A stretch of DNA of 64,000 nucleotides from Streptomyces chryseus (GTDB lineage: Bacteria; Actinomycetota; Actinomycetes; Streptomycetales; Streptomycetaceae): positions 1 through 64,000 of the forward strand of contig NZ_BMVO01000023.1 of NCBI RefSeq assembly GCF_014650755.1, given 5' to 3'. The notes under the pieces are model-generated. The model had not been told where the DNA came from. It was given only the letters and a program-made list of their open reading frames with translations, and did no database searches. Shown piece after piece: positions 43,480 to 53,075 of the stretch. The number at the start of each line of letters is the position of its first letter. Position 1 is the stretch's first letter. The position numbers were made by a program, and so were the translations under genes.

Positions 43480-44229
43480 TTACGCGGCGGGGTTCACGCG
43501 GTGGGAGTAGACCTGCTTGATCCAGCCCGCCTTGAACGCGGAGAGGTCGTCGCGGAAGTTGGCCAGCGAGGCACCGTAGGGCGCGACGACGCCGCCGGTC
43601 TGGTCCGGCACGGACTGGCAGCCGTGCACGAGCCGACCGCCGAGGGCGGCGTGGGCCTTGATGGACTCGATGCGGCGGTGCTCGTTGAACCAGCCGCCGT
43701 GGTAGACCTCGTCGAGCATTCCGCCCATCTCGTCGTCCAGGTCGAAGACGACGGAGGTGGCGGCGGGGAAGAACCAGCACGGGCCGACGTTGGAGATGTG
43801 CCCGTCCAGCTCCACCTTGTTGAGCGCCATGAGCGTGGCTGCCTCGCGGAGCATCCGCAGGTGGTCGGCGGTGATCTGCGGGAGGCCGAGGCCGGCCAGG
43901 TGCTCCTCGCGGAAGAGGTACGCGTACACCTCGTACGCGGTGGCCAGGACGCGGGCCGCGTCGGAGGTGGAGTCGCTGTGCTGCTTGATGAAGTCGAGCG
44001 CGAGCTGCTCGACCGCGCTCTCGGTCGTCTCGTCCACGTCCAGGAGCTGCGCCTTGACCAGCTCCCAGTCGGCGATGAGCCACGTGTTCGACTCGAAGCG
44101 GAAGAAGTACTCGGCCGGGTCGATGGTGATGCGCCGGCCGTCGACCTGGATGCCGGGCAGGCGGCTCCAGCGCGGGTCGAACGCCTTGGGCAGCTCGACC
44201 GTGATGGCCGTGGTGTCGATGGTGGTCAC
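43480..44229 (-). CDS. Hypothetical protein heading the cargo set
   Basis: A 249-residue protein, not recognised. It has no signal peptide or membrane segment, a beta-rich N-terminus (ITVELPKAF, GRRITIDPAEYFFRF) and a helical middle. It starts with GTG, with GGAG seven bases upstream, and leads the phosphotransferase, methyltransferase and HAD genes. The regulator gene on the other strand starts about 220 bases away, so the space between may hold the regulatory site for the set. Confidence 0.6.
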   Translation of the reverse strand: MTTIDTTAITVELPKAFDPRWSRLPGIQVDGRRITIDPAEYFFRFESNTWLIADWELVKAQLLDVDETTESAVEQLALDFIKQHSDSTSDAARVLATAYEVYAYLFREEHLAGLGLPQITADHLRMLREAATLMALNKVELDGHISNVGPCWFFPAATSVVFDLDDEMGGMLDEVYHGGWFNEHRRIESIKAHAALGGRLVHGCQSVPDQTGGVVAPYGASLANFRDDLSAFKAGWIKQVYSHRVNPAA

Positions 44230-44451
44230 CGTGTCTCCGTCTCTGTTCGTCCGGGTCCGGGCACAGGAGGGCCCGAACCCGGTGTGGGCGTACGGAACTT
44301 CGGGGTGCCGCCCGGACCAAGGGGGACCTGGATCGCGGTCGTGCCGTTCCGGGCGGCTGCTGATAAGTGAACCGGTGGTCACGCTCAGTGGGTACGGTGG
44401 GAGGCAGTTGAAGCGGTATACGCGGTTTACAGCTCCGGAGTGGAGGCGATC

Positions 44452-45807
44452 GTGGCAGCGCAGCGAGAACCCAACTCCCGCCTGCGCGATGCCATCGACG
44501 CGGTCGGCTGCACCTACGAGGCTCTCGCCAGGGACGTGCGGCGCATCGCCGCCGAGAACGGCGAGATCCTCCAGACCAACAAGTCGGCCATCTCCCACTG
44601 GGTGAACGGCACCCGCGCCCCTTCAGGCCGGGTAGGCCAGTACCTCGCTGAGGCACTGTCCCGCCGGGCCGGTCGGACCATTACTCAGACCGAGATCGGC
44701 CTTCGCACGGCCGAGGCCGAGGAGCCGGCGGAATCCGACCCCGTCCTCGCTGTCACCGACCTGGGCCGCGCCGACGTCGAGCGCCGCCGCTTCCTCGCCA
44801 TCGCAGCCTTCACCACCGCCGGCGTCGCCATGCCTCTCGGCTACGACCACGAGGCCACCGCCCGCATGCTCCGAGCCCGCACCGGCACGTCCGTGGTCGG
44901 CGTGGAGGACGTGGACGTCGTACGGCAGATCACCACGGCCTTCAGCGCCGCTGACGAACGCCTCGGCGGCGGCCACGGCCTGACCACCGTCACCGCCTAC
45001 CTCGCCGACACCGCCGCACCCATGCTCCGGGGCCGATTCCCAAGCGAAGCCTTACGCAGGGCAGCCTTCGGCGCGGTCGCCGAACTCGCCTACCTCGCAG
45101 GATGGAAGCACCACGACCTCGGCCAGGAGGGCGCCGCCCAGCGCTACTACCAGGTCGGCTACCAGCTCGCCTGCGAAGCCGACCCGCACGGCCATGCCGC
45201 CTGGATGATGCGTGCCCTCGCCCACCAGGCCCTCAGCCTCAAACAGCCCCACCACTGCGTCGACCTCGTCGAAGGCGCCCTCCGGACAGGTCTCGGCCAC
45301 GTCGACGGCCAGACCGAGGCACTCCTCCACATCACCCACGCACGCGCCTACGCCGCCGTCAACGAGCACCCGTTGGCCGCACGTGCCCTGCTCGCCGCCG
45401 AAGACGCGCTCCTTCGAGACGACAGCCCGCAGCCCAGCTTCTCCCGCGTCAGCGGCCCCGCCGCCGGCACCGTGGCCAGCCACACCGCCCGCACCCTGAC
45501 CGACCTCGCCGACCACATCGGCACCGAACAACAGCACCGCGACGCCCTCACCCGCTGGGACCCGAAGAAGTACAAGCGCGTCCATGCCCTCACACACGCC
45601 GACCTCGGAGACAGCCTCGCCGCCCAGGCCCGCGCCGACGAAGCCGTCGCCGCTTGGACCCAGGCCCTGGTCCTCATGGAGGGCATGACCTCGGACCGCA
45701 CTCGCAAGGCGATCACCTCGGTCCGCTCCACCCTCGCGGTCTACCAGCGGCGCAAGGTACCCGGCGCCGCCGATCTCGCCCGCCGCGCCCGCGAAGCCCT
45801 CGCCTAA
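44452..45807 (+). CDS. XRE-type regulator with TPR-like region and TTA codon
   Basis: About 451 residues from the GTG with GGAGG five bases before it; a GTG at 44440 is also in frame. The N-terminal HTH (about 10-75) has YEALARDVRRIAA and NKSAISHWVNGTRAP. A hydrophobic stretch is at FLAIAAFTTAGVAMPLG. Residues 150-440 are helical repeats similar to TPRs. A TTA Leu codon occurs at 45052-45054, so translation should depend on the bldA tRNA and thus on development. The Nudix gene starts one base after its stop. It probably regulates the divergent cargo set. Confidence 0.8.
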   Translation: MAAQREPNSRLRDAIDAVGCTYEALARDVRRIAAENGEILQTNKSAISHWVNGTRAPSGRVGQYLAEALSRRAGRTITQTEIGLRTAEAEEPAESDPVLAVTDLGRADVERRRFLAIAAFTTAGVAMPLGYDHEATARMLRARTGTSVVGVEDVDVVRQITTAFSAADERLGGGHGLTTVTAYLADTAAPMLRGRFPSEALRRAAFGAVAELAYLAGWKHHDLGQEGAAQRYYQVGYQLACEADPHGHAAWMMRALAHQALSLKQPHHCVDLVEGALRTGLGHVDGQTEALLHITHARAYAAVNEHPLAARALLAAEDALLRDDSPQPSFSRVSGPAAGTVASHTARTLTDLADHIGTEQQHRDALTRWDPKKYKRVHALTHADLGDSLAAQARADEAVAAWTQALVLMEGMTSDRTRKAITSVRSTLAVYQRRKVPGAADLARRAREALA

Positions 45808-45808
45808 C

Positions 45809-46342
45809 ATGCCCGACAACCCGCCCAACGAAGGGATGACCGTGGTTCAGCCGAAGACCGACGACCAGCCGAAGGCCCTCAAGCCGGCCCTGGAATCCAT
45901 GACCCTGCTGGTCGCCGCCGTCATCGTCCACGACAAGGCCACCAATCGCGTGGTCCTCCTCCAGCGCAGCGAGAACGCCAAGTTCGCCCAGGGCATGTGG
46001 GACCTCCCCGTCGGCAAGAGTGAACCCGGCGAGGCCATCACCGAAACCGCCGTACGTGAGCTGTACGAAGAAACCGGCCTGACGGTGAAGCCGGAAGCCC
46101 TGAAGGTCGCCCACGTCATCCACGGAGCCTGGGGCGTCGAAGCCCCCAACGGCTTCCTCACGGTCGTCTTCACCGCCCACGAATGGACCGGCGAACCCGA
46201 GAACCGCGAACCACGCAAGCACGCCCAGGTCGGCTGGGTCGACGCCGACGCCATCCCCAAGAACTTCGTGGACACCACCTCATGCGCCCTCCACCGGTAT
46301 CTCGCGGGAGGCCCGGAGGTCTCGCTCGACGGCTGGCGATAG
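45809..46342 (+). CDS. Nudix hydrolase, possibly Pif-like
   Basis: A 177-residue protein. The Nudix box is complete: GKSEPGEAITETAVRELYEE followed by TGL. It would hydrolyse a nucleoside diphosphate derivative. A Nudix motif protein (Pif) on the Streptomyces element pSAM2 blocks redundant transfer, so a similar immunity role here is possible, though sequence relation is not shown. It begins one base after the regulator stop; internal starts at 45836 and 45842 are possible. Confidence 0.85.
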   Translation: MPDNPPNEGMTVVQPKTDDQPKALKPALESMTLLVAAVIVHDKATNRVVLLQRSENAKFAQGMWDLPVGKSEPGEAITETAVRELYEETGLTVKPEALKVAHVIHGAWGVEAPNGFLTVVFTAHEWTGEPENREPRKHAQVGWVDADAIPKNFVDTTSCALHRYLAGGPEVSLDGWR

Positions 46343-46355
46343 AGGCACCAATTGC

Positions 46356-46381
46356 GGCCCGCCCGGTTGCCCGGGCGGGCC
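46356..46381 (+). terminator. Hairpin after the Nudix gene
   Basis: Perfect 11-base GC-rich arms (46356-46366 and 46371-46381) around a TTGC loop, placed 13 bases after the Nudix stop codon. Confidence 0.8.
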
Positions 46382-46455
46382 CTTCGCCATTCGTACTCGG
46401 TAACCGAGATCGACCGCATGATGATCGAACCAGCCACCAGGAATGTTCCCGCCCC

Positions 46456-46747
46456 ATGCCCGACACCACCGCCCGCGTACGAGAGCTCAATCTCGACCGC
46501 CAATACTTCGACCGCGTGGCCGCGGGCACCAAGGTCATCGAAGTGAGGGGCAGATACACGCGCCTCGCCGACCTCGCCGCTGGCGACACCATCCGCTTCC
46601 GCATCAAGGCACCGACAAGACCTGCGATGTGGCGGTTCTCCGCGTCACCGAGTACCCCAACTTCGATGCCCTCCTCGACGGCGAAGGCTCGGCGAACGTC
46701 AAACCCACCGCCACCCCGACGAGCAGCTCGCCAACATCCGCCCCTGA
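46456..46747 (+). pseudogene. Frameshifted ASCH-domain protein remnant
   Basis: From an ATG the first frame gives ELNLDRQYFDRVAAGTKVIE and RLADLAAGDTIRFRIK, a clear ASCH start. At about 46608 the family sequence continues in another frame (DKTCDVAVLRVTEYPNFDALLD), as if one base of an AAG-GGC were lost. Another shift near 46718 is needed to reach DEQLANIRP and a stop. ASCH domains bind RNA or nucleic-acid bases. The gene is therefore broken. Confidence 0.75.
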
Positions 46748-47690
46748 CCACCCAGCCGACGAATACCTGACCGCCGATCAGACCACTGATCTCGTCGCGG
46801 GCTCGCCCACCTCTTCGTCCACCACTCCCGTCACCGTCGTCGACATGATCGAGCACCTGGACTTGGGGGAAGGCACCGCGTGCTGGAGATCGGCACAGGT
46901 ACCGGCTACTCCTCCGCGCTGATGTGCCACCGCCCCGGCGAAGACAACATGACAACGATCGAGGTGGACCCGGCGGTGGCGGCCCGTGCAGATGCCGCGC
47001 TGGAAACGGCCAGGTTCTCAACATGGACCGAGACCGGGGACGGGCTACTTGGATACCCGCGCCGTGCTCCGTACGACCGAGTAATCGCCACCTGCGCCGT
47101 CCACCGTATCCCTACACCTCTATCAAGGCAGACCAAGCCCGGCGGGACCGTCCAGGCCACCGTCGGCGGTGCATGGTCGTACGGCACCGGCCTCGCGAAG
47201 GTCACCGTCGGCAAGGACGACACCGCCGAAGGCCGGATCATCGGCCGCCCCTCGTTCATGCAGGCACGCTCCCAGGCCAGTGGTCCCGGTGTCCGGTGGC
47301 CTCTCCGCCCGCACCGTCTATGCCGACAGTGAGCGGCAGATGAAGGTGTCGCCCCTACTCCTGGACGAGTGGATGCCCGCCTTCCTCGCTCAACTCGGCG
47401 CCCCGGGCGCACAATTCGTTCGCGCAGCGACGAGCGACGGCGCCCAGCTCCTGTACGTGTTCGATCCGGAGCGCGAGTCCTTCGCCGAATTCACCTCTGA
47501 CGGCGAAGACTGGACCGTCCGGCAGGGCGGCCCCGCGGCCCTGTGGGACGACATCGAGCAGGCGCTCACCCCATGGCAGGACGCGGGAAGCCCCGACAAC
47601 ACCGCCGTACAGCTCCACATCACCGCCAATACCCACACGTACTGGATCGGCGCCAACCCGGCACTGCGCTGGCAGCACTGTCTCGCGTGA
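46748..47690 (+). pseudogene. Multiply frameshifted graspetide-type methyltransferase
   Basis: Pieces of one protein lie in three frames: VVDMIEHLDLGEG, then from 46880 LEIGTGTGYSSALMCHR, IEVDPAVAARADAAL, and PYDRVIATCAV, then from about 47300 GLSARTVYADSERQ to the end TYWIGANPALRW. The whole matches the isoaspartyl-methyltransferase-like enzyme of ATP-grasp peptide maturase systems (graspetides). No ATP-grasp ligase or precursor is nearby. At least two indels break it. The last section is open to 47690 but without its own start. Confidence 0.75.
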
Positions 47691-47746
47691 CCGTCCCTGC
47701 CTCTATCAGCCCTCTGCTAAGCCCCAGCGACGCTAGGCTTGGCGGG

Positions 47747-48064
47747 GTGGGCGACGAATCTCTGTCGGAGTGGGCGGAACGCCGGGACACCAAGATCGGC
47801 CGCCTGCGGGCAGTGCCGATCGTCTCGGGCGACGGCCCCAAGGGGGCGCACCTTAACCCCGACGCACCACGCGCCATCGAACGGTGGAACGGGCACGCCT
47901 GGGAGCCTTACGCGTTCGCTGCCAACCTCGCTGAGGCCAAGCGCATCCTGTACCCCGAGGCCAACAAGCCTCCGGCCCGGGCCCCCGGCCCGGCACCAAA
48001 ACCGCTCGGCTCAGGCACCGGAAAGCACCGCAGGCCACAAGCGCCGCCATCCAACCAGCGCTGA
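47747..48064 (+). CDS. DUF6087 family small protein
   Basis: A 105-residue protein beginning with GTG: GDESLSEWAERRDTKIGRLRA. The middle region ERWNGHAWEPYAFAANLAEAK fits DUF6087, and the tail is Pro/basic-rich. Function is unknown. DUF6087 proteins sit near graspetide-type gene sets in some streptomycetes, as I recall, which suits the broken methyltransferase just upstream. A TAGGCT seven bases before the GTG suggests a leaderless message. Confidence 0.65.
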   Translation: MGDESLSEWAERRDTKIGRLRAVPIVSGDGPKGAHLNPDAPRAIERWNGHAWEPYAFAANLAEAKRILYPEANKPPARAPGPAPKPLGSGTGKHRRPQAPPSNQR

Positions 48065-48120
48065 CTCTCAGGACTGCCCGGCTCGTTCTTCACTGGGCCA
48101 CTCCCTCGACAGTCCGAAGC

Positions 48121-48152
48121 CGAAGGGCCATCAGCAAGCCGACGGCCCTTCG
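48121..48152. terminator. Hairpin between convergent DUF6087 and immunity genes
   Basis: Nine-base arms (48121-48129 CGAAGGGCC and 48144-48152) with a 14-base loop lie in the 134-base gap between two convergent genes. Confidence 0.6.
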
Positions 48153-48198
48153 CAAGGCATCCAAGCTAATAAAGCTGGCTGGCTCTGCACTCACCTCA

Positions 48199-48690
48199 TC
48201 ACCAAGGCGAGACACGAGGCTTACGCCTCCACCACCCCCTCGCGTTGCCCTCGCTCGGGGGGCGAACCCAAGGGCGCAACTCGCCCTCCTCGTCAGGGAC
48301 AGTATGAGCATAAAAGATCGCATCGAGACTTTCGAGAAGCGGCCTGACGGCTTCTTTCGCCTCCACCGAGATGCTCTCGACCGCGTCTTCCAGGAGATCT
48401 CGAGTTTCTAGGGCGTTCGGATATGCACTAATCGGGTAAGTACCGGAGGGCATCCACTGAGCCTCCATTCGACGTACGAGACGCTCCCAATCAGTGAGCA
48501 TATTCCTGATCGAGCACATGGGCTCATTCATCCGCGCTCGAGCCTTCGGGGGGAGCCTGTCCAACTCAACTTGGAGTCTGCGCTCATCCCAGGCTTGAAT
48601 TCCCTGAAGTTGCTCTTTCGATAGATTCTCCCACAGCGACAAAGTCGCCGGAGCCTCATCTGATCCGCTTTTTGCGTCGGCCCTACCCAT
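48199..48690 (-). CDS. Candidate immunity protein for the RHS toxin
   Basis: A 163-residue protein with no recognised family, rich in charged residues and predicted helices (EQLQGIQAWDERRLQVELD, SISVEAKEAVRPLLESLDAIF). Its ATG lies five bases downstream of the RHS toxin stop on the same strand, the standard place for an immunity gene of a polymorphic toxin. Base use is less GC-rich than in neighbours, typical of variable toxin tips. The assignment rests on position only. Confidence 0.55.
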   Translation of the reverse strand: MGRADAKSGSDEAPATLSLWENLSKEQLQGIQAWDERRLQVELDRLPPKARARMNEPMCSIRNMLTDWERLVRRMEAQWMPSGTYPISAYPNALETRDLLEDAVESISVEAKEAVRPLLESLDAIFYAHTVPDEEGELRPWVRPPSEGNARGWWRRKPRVSPW

Positions 48691-48695
48691 TCCTG

Positions 48696-51600
48696 CTACT
48701 CCTTCAATTGGTCCATATAGTAATCGTGCCCTCGACTGGGCTGCATAAATGTTCCGTTGTTTCCTTCACGAATAAGCATTGTTCCGGTCTCGTCATCCCA
48801 CCATGCCCAACGAGGGGTGCCACTTTGCGTGTCGCGAAGTTTCCGACCCTCGGAACCCGCCATCATGTCCTCCAAGTACTCGGCGACGTCCTCATCGTCC
48901 ACCCCTGGAATTCCTCGCTTGTTGATGTCTCCATGAGCTGCAATCTTATCCGCCAGCAACGGAAGGTTCCCTTGCTGACTGGCAGGGTCTGCATCCCCAA
49001 TTTTCACGCACATAAGGCCGAGCGGATCGGTCCCAGCGTAAGGGTTGGGAACGTACGCGTGGTGGTTGTCTGCAGGTCCAAGTCTGAGGGGGTCGGGCGT
49101 GAGGTAGCGCGCGGTTTCGGGGTCGAAGTAGCGCTGATTGTTGTAGTGCAGGCCAGTTTCTGGGTCAGCGTATTGGCCAGGAAAACGCAGGGGGCAGTCG
49201 ACGTCGCTTCGGCCGGTCGGCGCCGGTAGTGGACTACCCCAGAGAGCGGTCCGGTAGTGCCAAACGATTTCGCCGTCGGCGTTGAGGAGTTCGGTGGGGG
49301 TGCCGACGAGATCAGTGATGATGGCGTGAAAGCGGCTGTCATACTCGTCTTGCGACGTTTCCCCTGCAGTCAGCCATTTCAAGCGAGGGTCGATGGCTCT
49401 AGGACGTCGCTCGGTCTGCACCAAAGGGCGATGAGTTCCTGGGGTGTAGTCCCAGCTCGTGACGGTGCCGTCGGCGGCCGTCTGTTCGGCGAGGCGGGTC
49501 CCCTCCCAGGTGAAGTGAATGCACTCCGCTGCCTCGCCGACGGGATCCACTCGATGTTTGGCGATGCGCCGACCAGTGGGGTCGTAGATGTAGCGCCAGC
49601 GGGTACCGTCCGGGGTGGTCGTTTCGGCGAGACGGTCTTCGGCGTTCCAGCTGTAAGTCCAATGACGCGTTTGACCGCTGAGGAGTCGGCGCGTTCTGCG
49701 AACCAGGCGGCCTTGCGCGTCGTAGGTGAAGCGGGTGCGGCCGGCACGGTGAAGCAGGGTTCCGGAAAGCTCGCGAGGACCGTCAGTGTCCGCGGTGGTG
49801 GCGGTGATGGCTGAGGTTACATTGCCAGTGGTGTCGTAGGCGTAGGACTCGGACCAGTCGCTGCCAGTCACGGTGGTGACGCGGCCTGCGCTGGAGAGTG
49901 TGAAGCGGCGGGTGCCAGTGGTGTGTTCGATCAGCTGGGTCAAGTAGCCGTCGGGACGGTAGGTGTACTGGCGGTCTTGGACCGGGTCGGCAGCCGAGTT
50001 GCTGTTTCGGATGCTCTGGCTGGCCAGGCGGCCGCCTGCGTCCCAGGTCTGAAGAAGGAAGGCGTTGTCGTCGAAGATGCGGGTTATCTCTTGGCCAACA
50101 ACGTTGTAGCCGAAGTCAAGGCGATGGCCGGCCGAGTTGGACAAGGCCAGTGGCTGAGGTCCCGTGCCGTAGTCCCACGTGGAGATGAGTCCGCTGGGTG
50201 TAGTGCGTGAGGTACGCCGGCCTAGCGCATCGTAGGTGTAGCTGGTGGTGCGGCCATTGATTGTTTCCGACAGAAGGCGACCAAGCGGATCGTGGATGTG
50301 GTCCACGACCGCATCAGGGTTGGTCATCGCGGCGATCTGGCCGGTCGGGGCATAGGCGTACGTCGAGACGCGGTTGTCGCTGAAAGCGTGAGCGGTGACA
50401 CGGCCCAGAGGGTCGCGGGTGAAGGTCTCGGTCTCTCCAGCCCCGTTGGTGCGGGATACGAGGCGACCTGCCGGATCGTGGATGTACTTGAGGCTGCGGC
50501 CGTTGAAGTCGGTCTCGGCCGCTAGATGTCCGGCCTCGTCATGCGTGTATGACCAGGTCAGGCCAGCAGGGTTGGTCACGCTCGTGAGCTGCAGCTCGGT
50601 GTCGTAGCTGAATCTGAACTCGGCGCCGTTCGGGTCGGTGCGTGAAGCCGGGAGGCCAAAGTGGGTGTATGTGCGGCGGGTCGTGTTTCCGGCCTGGTCG
50701 GTGTACGTGAGGAGGTTGCCCTCGCCATCCCACGTCCACGACTCCAGGGAGCCGTCGTTGTATTCGCGTCGGAGGGGTTTGCCTTCGACTGTCCAGGAGA
50801 GGCGTGTGATGCTGCCGAGGGCGTCGGTGATACTGCAGGTGCGACCGAGGGAGTCCCGGGTCACGCAGATGGAGTTGCCGTCCGGGTTGGTGACGACCAT
50901 CGGGAGGCCAGCCGAGTTGCTCTGGATCCAGCGGGTATGGCCCAGGGCATCAGTCACAGCAGAGAGATGACCAGTCTCGTTGTAGTCATACGCCGTGGTC
51001 GCCCCGGTGGGACCAGTGGTGGAGAGCCTGTTGCCGACCTGGTCGTACGTGTACTGCCAGGTGATGCCTCCCGGTTCGGTGACAAGGACAGGCAGGTTCA
51101 GCTCGTTGTAGACGGCCGTGGCGTGGGATCCGTCGGGCATGAGCACAGCGGTGAGGTTGCCAACGTCGTCGCGCTCGAAGCGGGTGGTGTGGCCCAGCGC
51201 ATCTGTGATCGAGGCGAGGTGGCGCCCGTCCCGTGTCCACTGCTGCGTGGTCCTGTTGCCGAGCGGGTCAGCGGTGTGAGTGAGTTTGCAGTGTTCGTCG
51301 TACTCGTAGACCGTGGCGTGGCCGAGGGAGTCCGTGTAGGTGGTGCGTCGGTCGGCCGGTTCGTAGCGGAAGCTGCCGGACCACATGCCGTCGGGGCCGA
51401 GGGTGCGCAGGACGCGGCCGGTGTGGTCGTAGACGTAGCCGAAGCTTGAGCCGTTGCTGTCTGTCCAGGTGGTGATGCGGTCTGCGTCGTCGTACGTGAA
51501 CCGGTGTGGCTGGTCAGAGGAGTTGGTAACGGTGGTGAGGTTGCCGAACTCGTCGTAGCCGTACGAGATCAGCAGGGTGTCGTCGAGCCGCAGGGCGGTG

Positions 51601-53075
51601 ATGCGTGGCAGCTCGGGGTGGGTGTCGATGTCGACGCGGTAGCCGCCGTAGTGGCGGACTGCGGTGGGGCGGCCGGTCTCGGCGTCGTAGTCGATGTCGA
51701 TGCGGTGGCCGGCGCGGTTCTCGATGGCGGTCAGCGGGTGGCCTGTGGCCGGGTGCGGAGCGAAGTGGAGGGTGCGGCCGGTGGCGGGATCGGTGATGCG
51801 GTAGGCGGCTTCGTCTGTGCCATCCCGGTGTAGTGGCCACCGCGGGCCGTATGACGGGTAGACGGCGTCGAGACTGTCCGGGCATGGGTAGGCGAGCAGC
51901 ATGCCGTCCGCGCCGGCGAAGAGGATGTCGTTCTCGCCGACTTCCAGGTGCTGGTCGAGGGTGGCGGCCCAGGACGGTCCGAACCAGCCACCGGCCCCGT
52001 AGTTGGACAGGTGGGTGCGCTGCAGGATGAGGGGGAAGGCGCCGGGCAGGGTGAGGTCGGTGCGGGTGAGCGACATCTCGCCGGTGGCGATGTCGACAGG
52101 CTCACCGGTCTTGCACTTGTCGCCGTCCGAGCGGCATACGTCGTCCGGTCGGTTGTGGGCGTCGTCGCGACCCCGGCCTTCCTCGCGCAGGCGGCGGGCG
52201 CGTTCGGCGATCCGTCTGGCGGCGCTGCTGCTGCGGGTCGCCGCGGCGCCGGCTCCGCCGGTAGCGAGGCCGAGGAGCACGTCGGGACCGAGCCGGCCGA
52301 CCCAGCGGGCTGGTTCGTTCTTCATCGTGTCCCAGTCAGCGATGGACTTCGCGAACTCGGTCGGGTTCTGGACCCCGTACATGAGGCCGTCGGCCACGCT
52401 GGCCAGTTGCATCCCCCAGCGGGAGGGATGGGTCAGTGTGTCGGTAAGGCTACCCAAACCGTCGAGTCCTTCGTAGAAGCCTTTGGCCAGGTTCTTGCCG
52501 CCACCCAAGAGCTGCTTGAACCAGCCGGGCTCGTCCGGCGCGGCTCCGGCCGCCGCGTCCAGCTTCGGCTTGGCCACCCGGGCGGCCTCGTCCACCTGGG
52601 CACGCAACGCATTGAGCCTCGAGACGCAGCCGCCCATCGCCGCGCCGCCCGGGTCGGTCTCCGGCGGGCGTTGAGGAAGCGGGTCGTCACGGCGCTCGAC
52701 GGCGGCGTTGTAGTCATCGACGTCACGCTGGTAGTTCTTGGACGCCTGCCGGGCCTCCGCCGCGTCCTCGATGATGGGCTTGGCTTTGCGCTGCGCCTCC
52801 TCCAGGACCTCGGAGTAATCGCGTACCGCCTTAGCAGCCTTGGCGAATTCGTCGTGTGCGGTGTCGAGAGTGTCGGGTATGTGGCGCACCTTGGAGCGGA
52901 AGTCCAGGGCGGTGGTGCCCTGCCACTCCTCCTCATCCACCGTCTTCAGGCGCATCTTGGCATCCTGGAAGGCGTCCGCATAGACGCTCAGCGTGATGTC
53001 CAGCGTCTGCAACTGCGTCACGTTGCCCGGTATCAGATCCTTGGGCGTGTCGTTTGCCCCGATGGTCTCGCTCAT
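48696..53075 (-). CDS. RHS/YD-repeat polymorphic toxin, type VII-like N-terminus
   Basis: A 1459-residue protein. The first 140 residues form a helical WXG100-like region (WQG motif in DEEEWQGTTALDF), without a signal peptide, suggesting type VII secretion. DUF6531 begins near residue 320 (PVDIATGEMSLTRTDL). Many YD repeats (GNLTTVTNSSDQPHRFTYD type) make the shell from about 400 to 1280, ending in the RHS core YFDPETARYLTPDPLRLG and DPLGL near 1353. The last 104 residues are the variable toxin tip, ending MQPSRGHDYYMDQLKE, perhaps a ribonuclease fold; this is not certain. ATGA overlap with the preceding gene fixes the start. Confidence 0.85.
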   Translation of the reverse strand: MSETIGANDTPKDLIPGNVTQLQTLDITLSVYADAFQDAKMRLKTVDEEEWQGTTALDFRSKVRHIPDTLDTAHDEFAKAAKAVRDYSEVLEEAQRKAKPIIEDAAEARQASKNYQRDVDDYNAAVERRDDPLPQRPPETDPGGAAMGGCVSRLNALRAQVDEAARVAKPKLDAAAGAAPDEPGWFKQLLGGGKNLAKGFYEGLDGLGSLTDTLTHPSRWGMQLASVADGLMYGVQNPTEFAKSIADWDTMKNEPARWVGRLGPDVLLGLATGGAGAAATRSSSAARRIAERARRLREEGRGRDDAHNRPDDVCRSDGDKCKTGEPVDIATGEMSLTRTDLTLPGAFPLILQRTHLSNYGAGGWFGPSWAATLDQHLEVGENDILFAGADGMLLAYPCPDSLDAVYPSYGPRWPLHRDGTDEAAYRITDPATGRTLHFAPHPATGHPLTAIENRAGHRIDIDYDAETGRPTAVRHYGGYRVDIDTHPELPRITALRLDDTLLISYGYDEFGNLTTVTNSSDQPHRFTYDDADRITTWTDSNGSSFGYVYDHTGRVLRTLGPDGMWSGSFRYEPADRRTTYTDSLGHATVYEYDEHCKLTHTADPLGNRTTQQWTRDGRHLASITDALGHTTRFERDDVGNLTAVLMPDGSHATAVYNELNLPVLVTEPGGITWQYTYDQVGNRLSTTGPTGATTAYDYNETGHLSAVTDALGHTRWIQSNSAGLPMVVTNPDGNSICVTRDSLGRTCSITDALGSITRLSWTVEGKPLRREYNDGSLESWTWDGEGNLLTYTDQAGNTTRRTYTHFGLPASRTDPNGAEFRFSYDTELQLTSVTNPAGLTWSYTHDEAGHLAAETDFNGRSLKYIHDPAGRLVSRTNGAGETETFTRDPLGRVTAHAFSDNRVSTYAYAPTGQIAAMTNPDAVVDHIHDPLGRLLSETINGRTTSYTYDALGRRTSRTTPSGLISTWDYGTGPQPLALSNSAGHRLDFGYNVVGQEITRIFDDNAFLLQTWDAGGRLASQSIRNSNSAADPVQDRQYTYRPDGYLTQLIEHTTGTRRFTLSSAGRVTTVTGSDWSESYAYDTTGNVTSAITATTADTDGPRELSGTLLHRAGRTRFTYDAQGRLVRRTRRLLSGQTRHWTYSWNAEDRLAETTTPDGTRWRYIYDPTGRRIAKHRVDPVGEAAECIHFTWEGTRLAEQTAADGTVTSWDYTPGTHRPLVQTERRPRAIDPRLKWLTAGETSQDEYDSRFHAIITDLVGTPTELLNADGEIVWHYRTALWGSPLPAPTGRSDVDCPLRFPGQYADPETGLHYNNQRYFDPETARYLTPDPLRLGPADNHHAYVPNPYAGTDPLGLMCVKIGDADPASQQGNLPLLADKIAAHGDINKRGIPGVDDEDVAEYLEDMMAGSEGRKLRDTQSGTPRWAWWDDETGTMLIREGNNGTFMQPSRGHDYYMDQLKE

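Noticed and set aside
46880..47332. An intact small methyltransferase gene
   Set aside because: The family's N-terminal and C-terminal parts lie in other frames on either side, so this is one piece of a broken gene.
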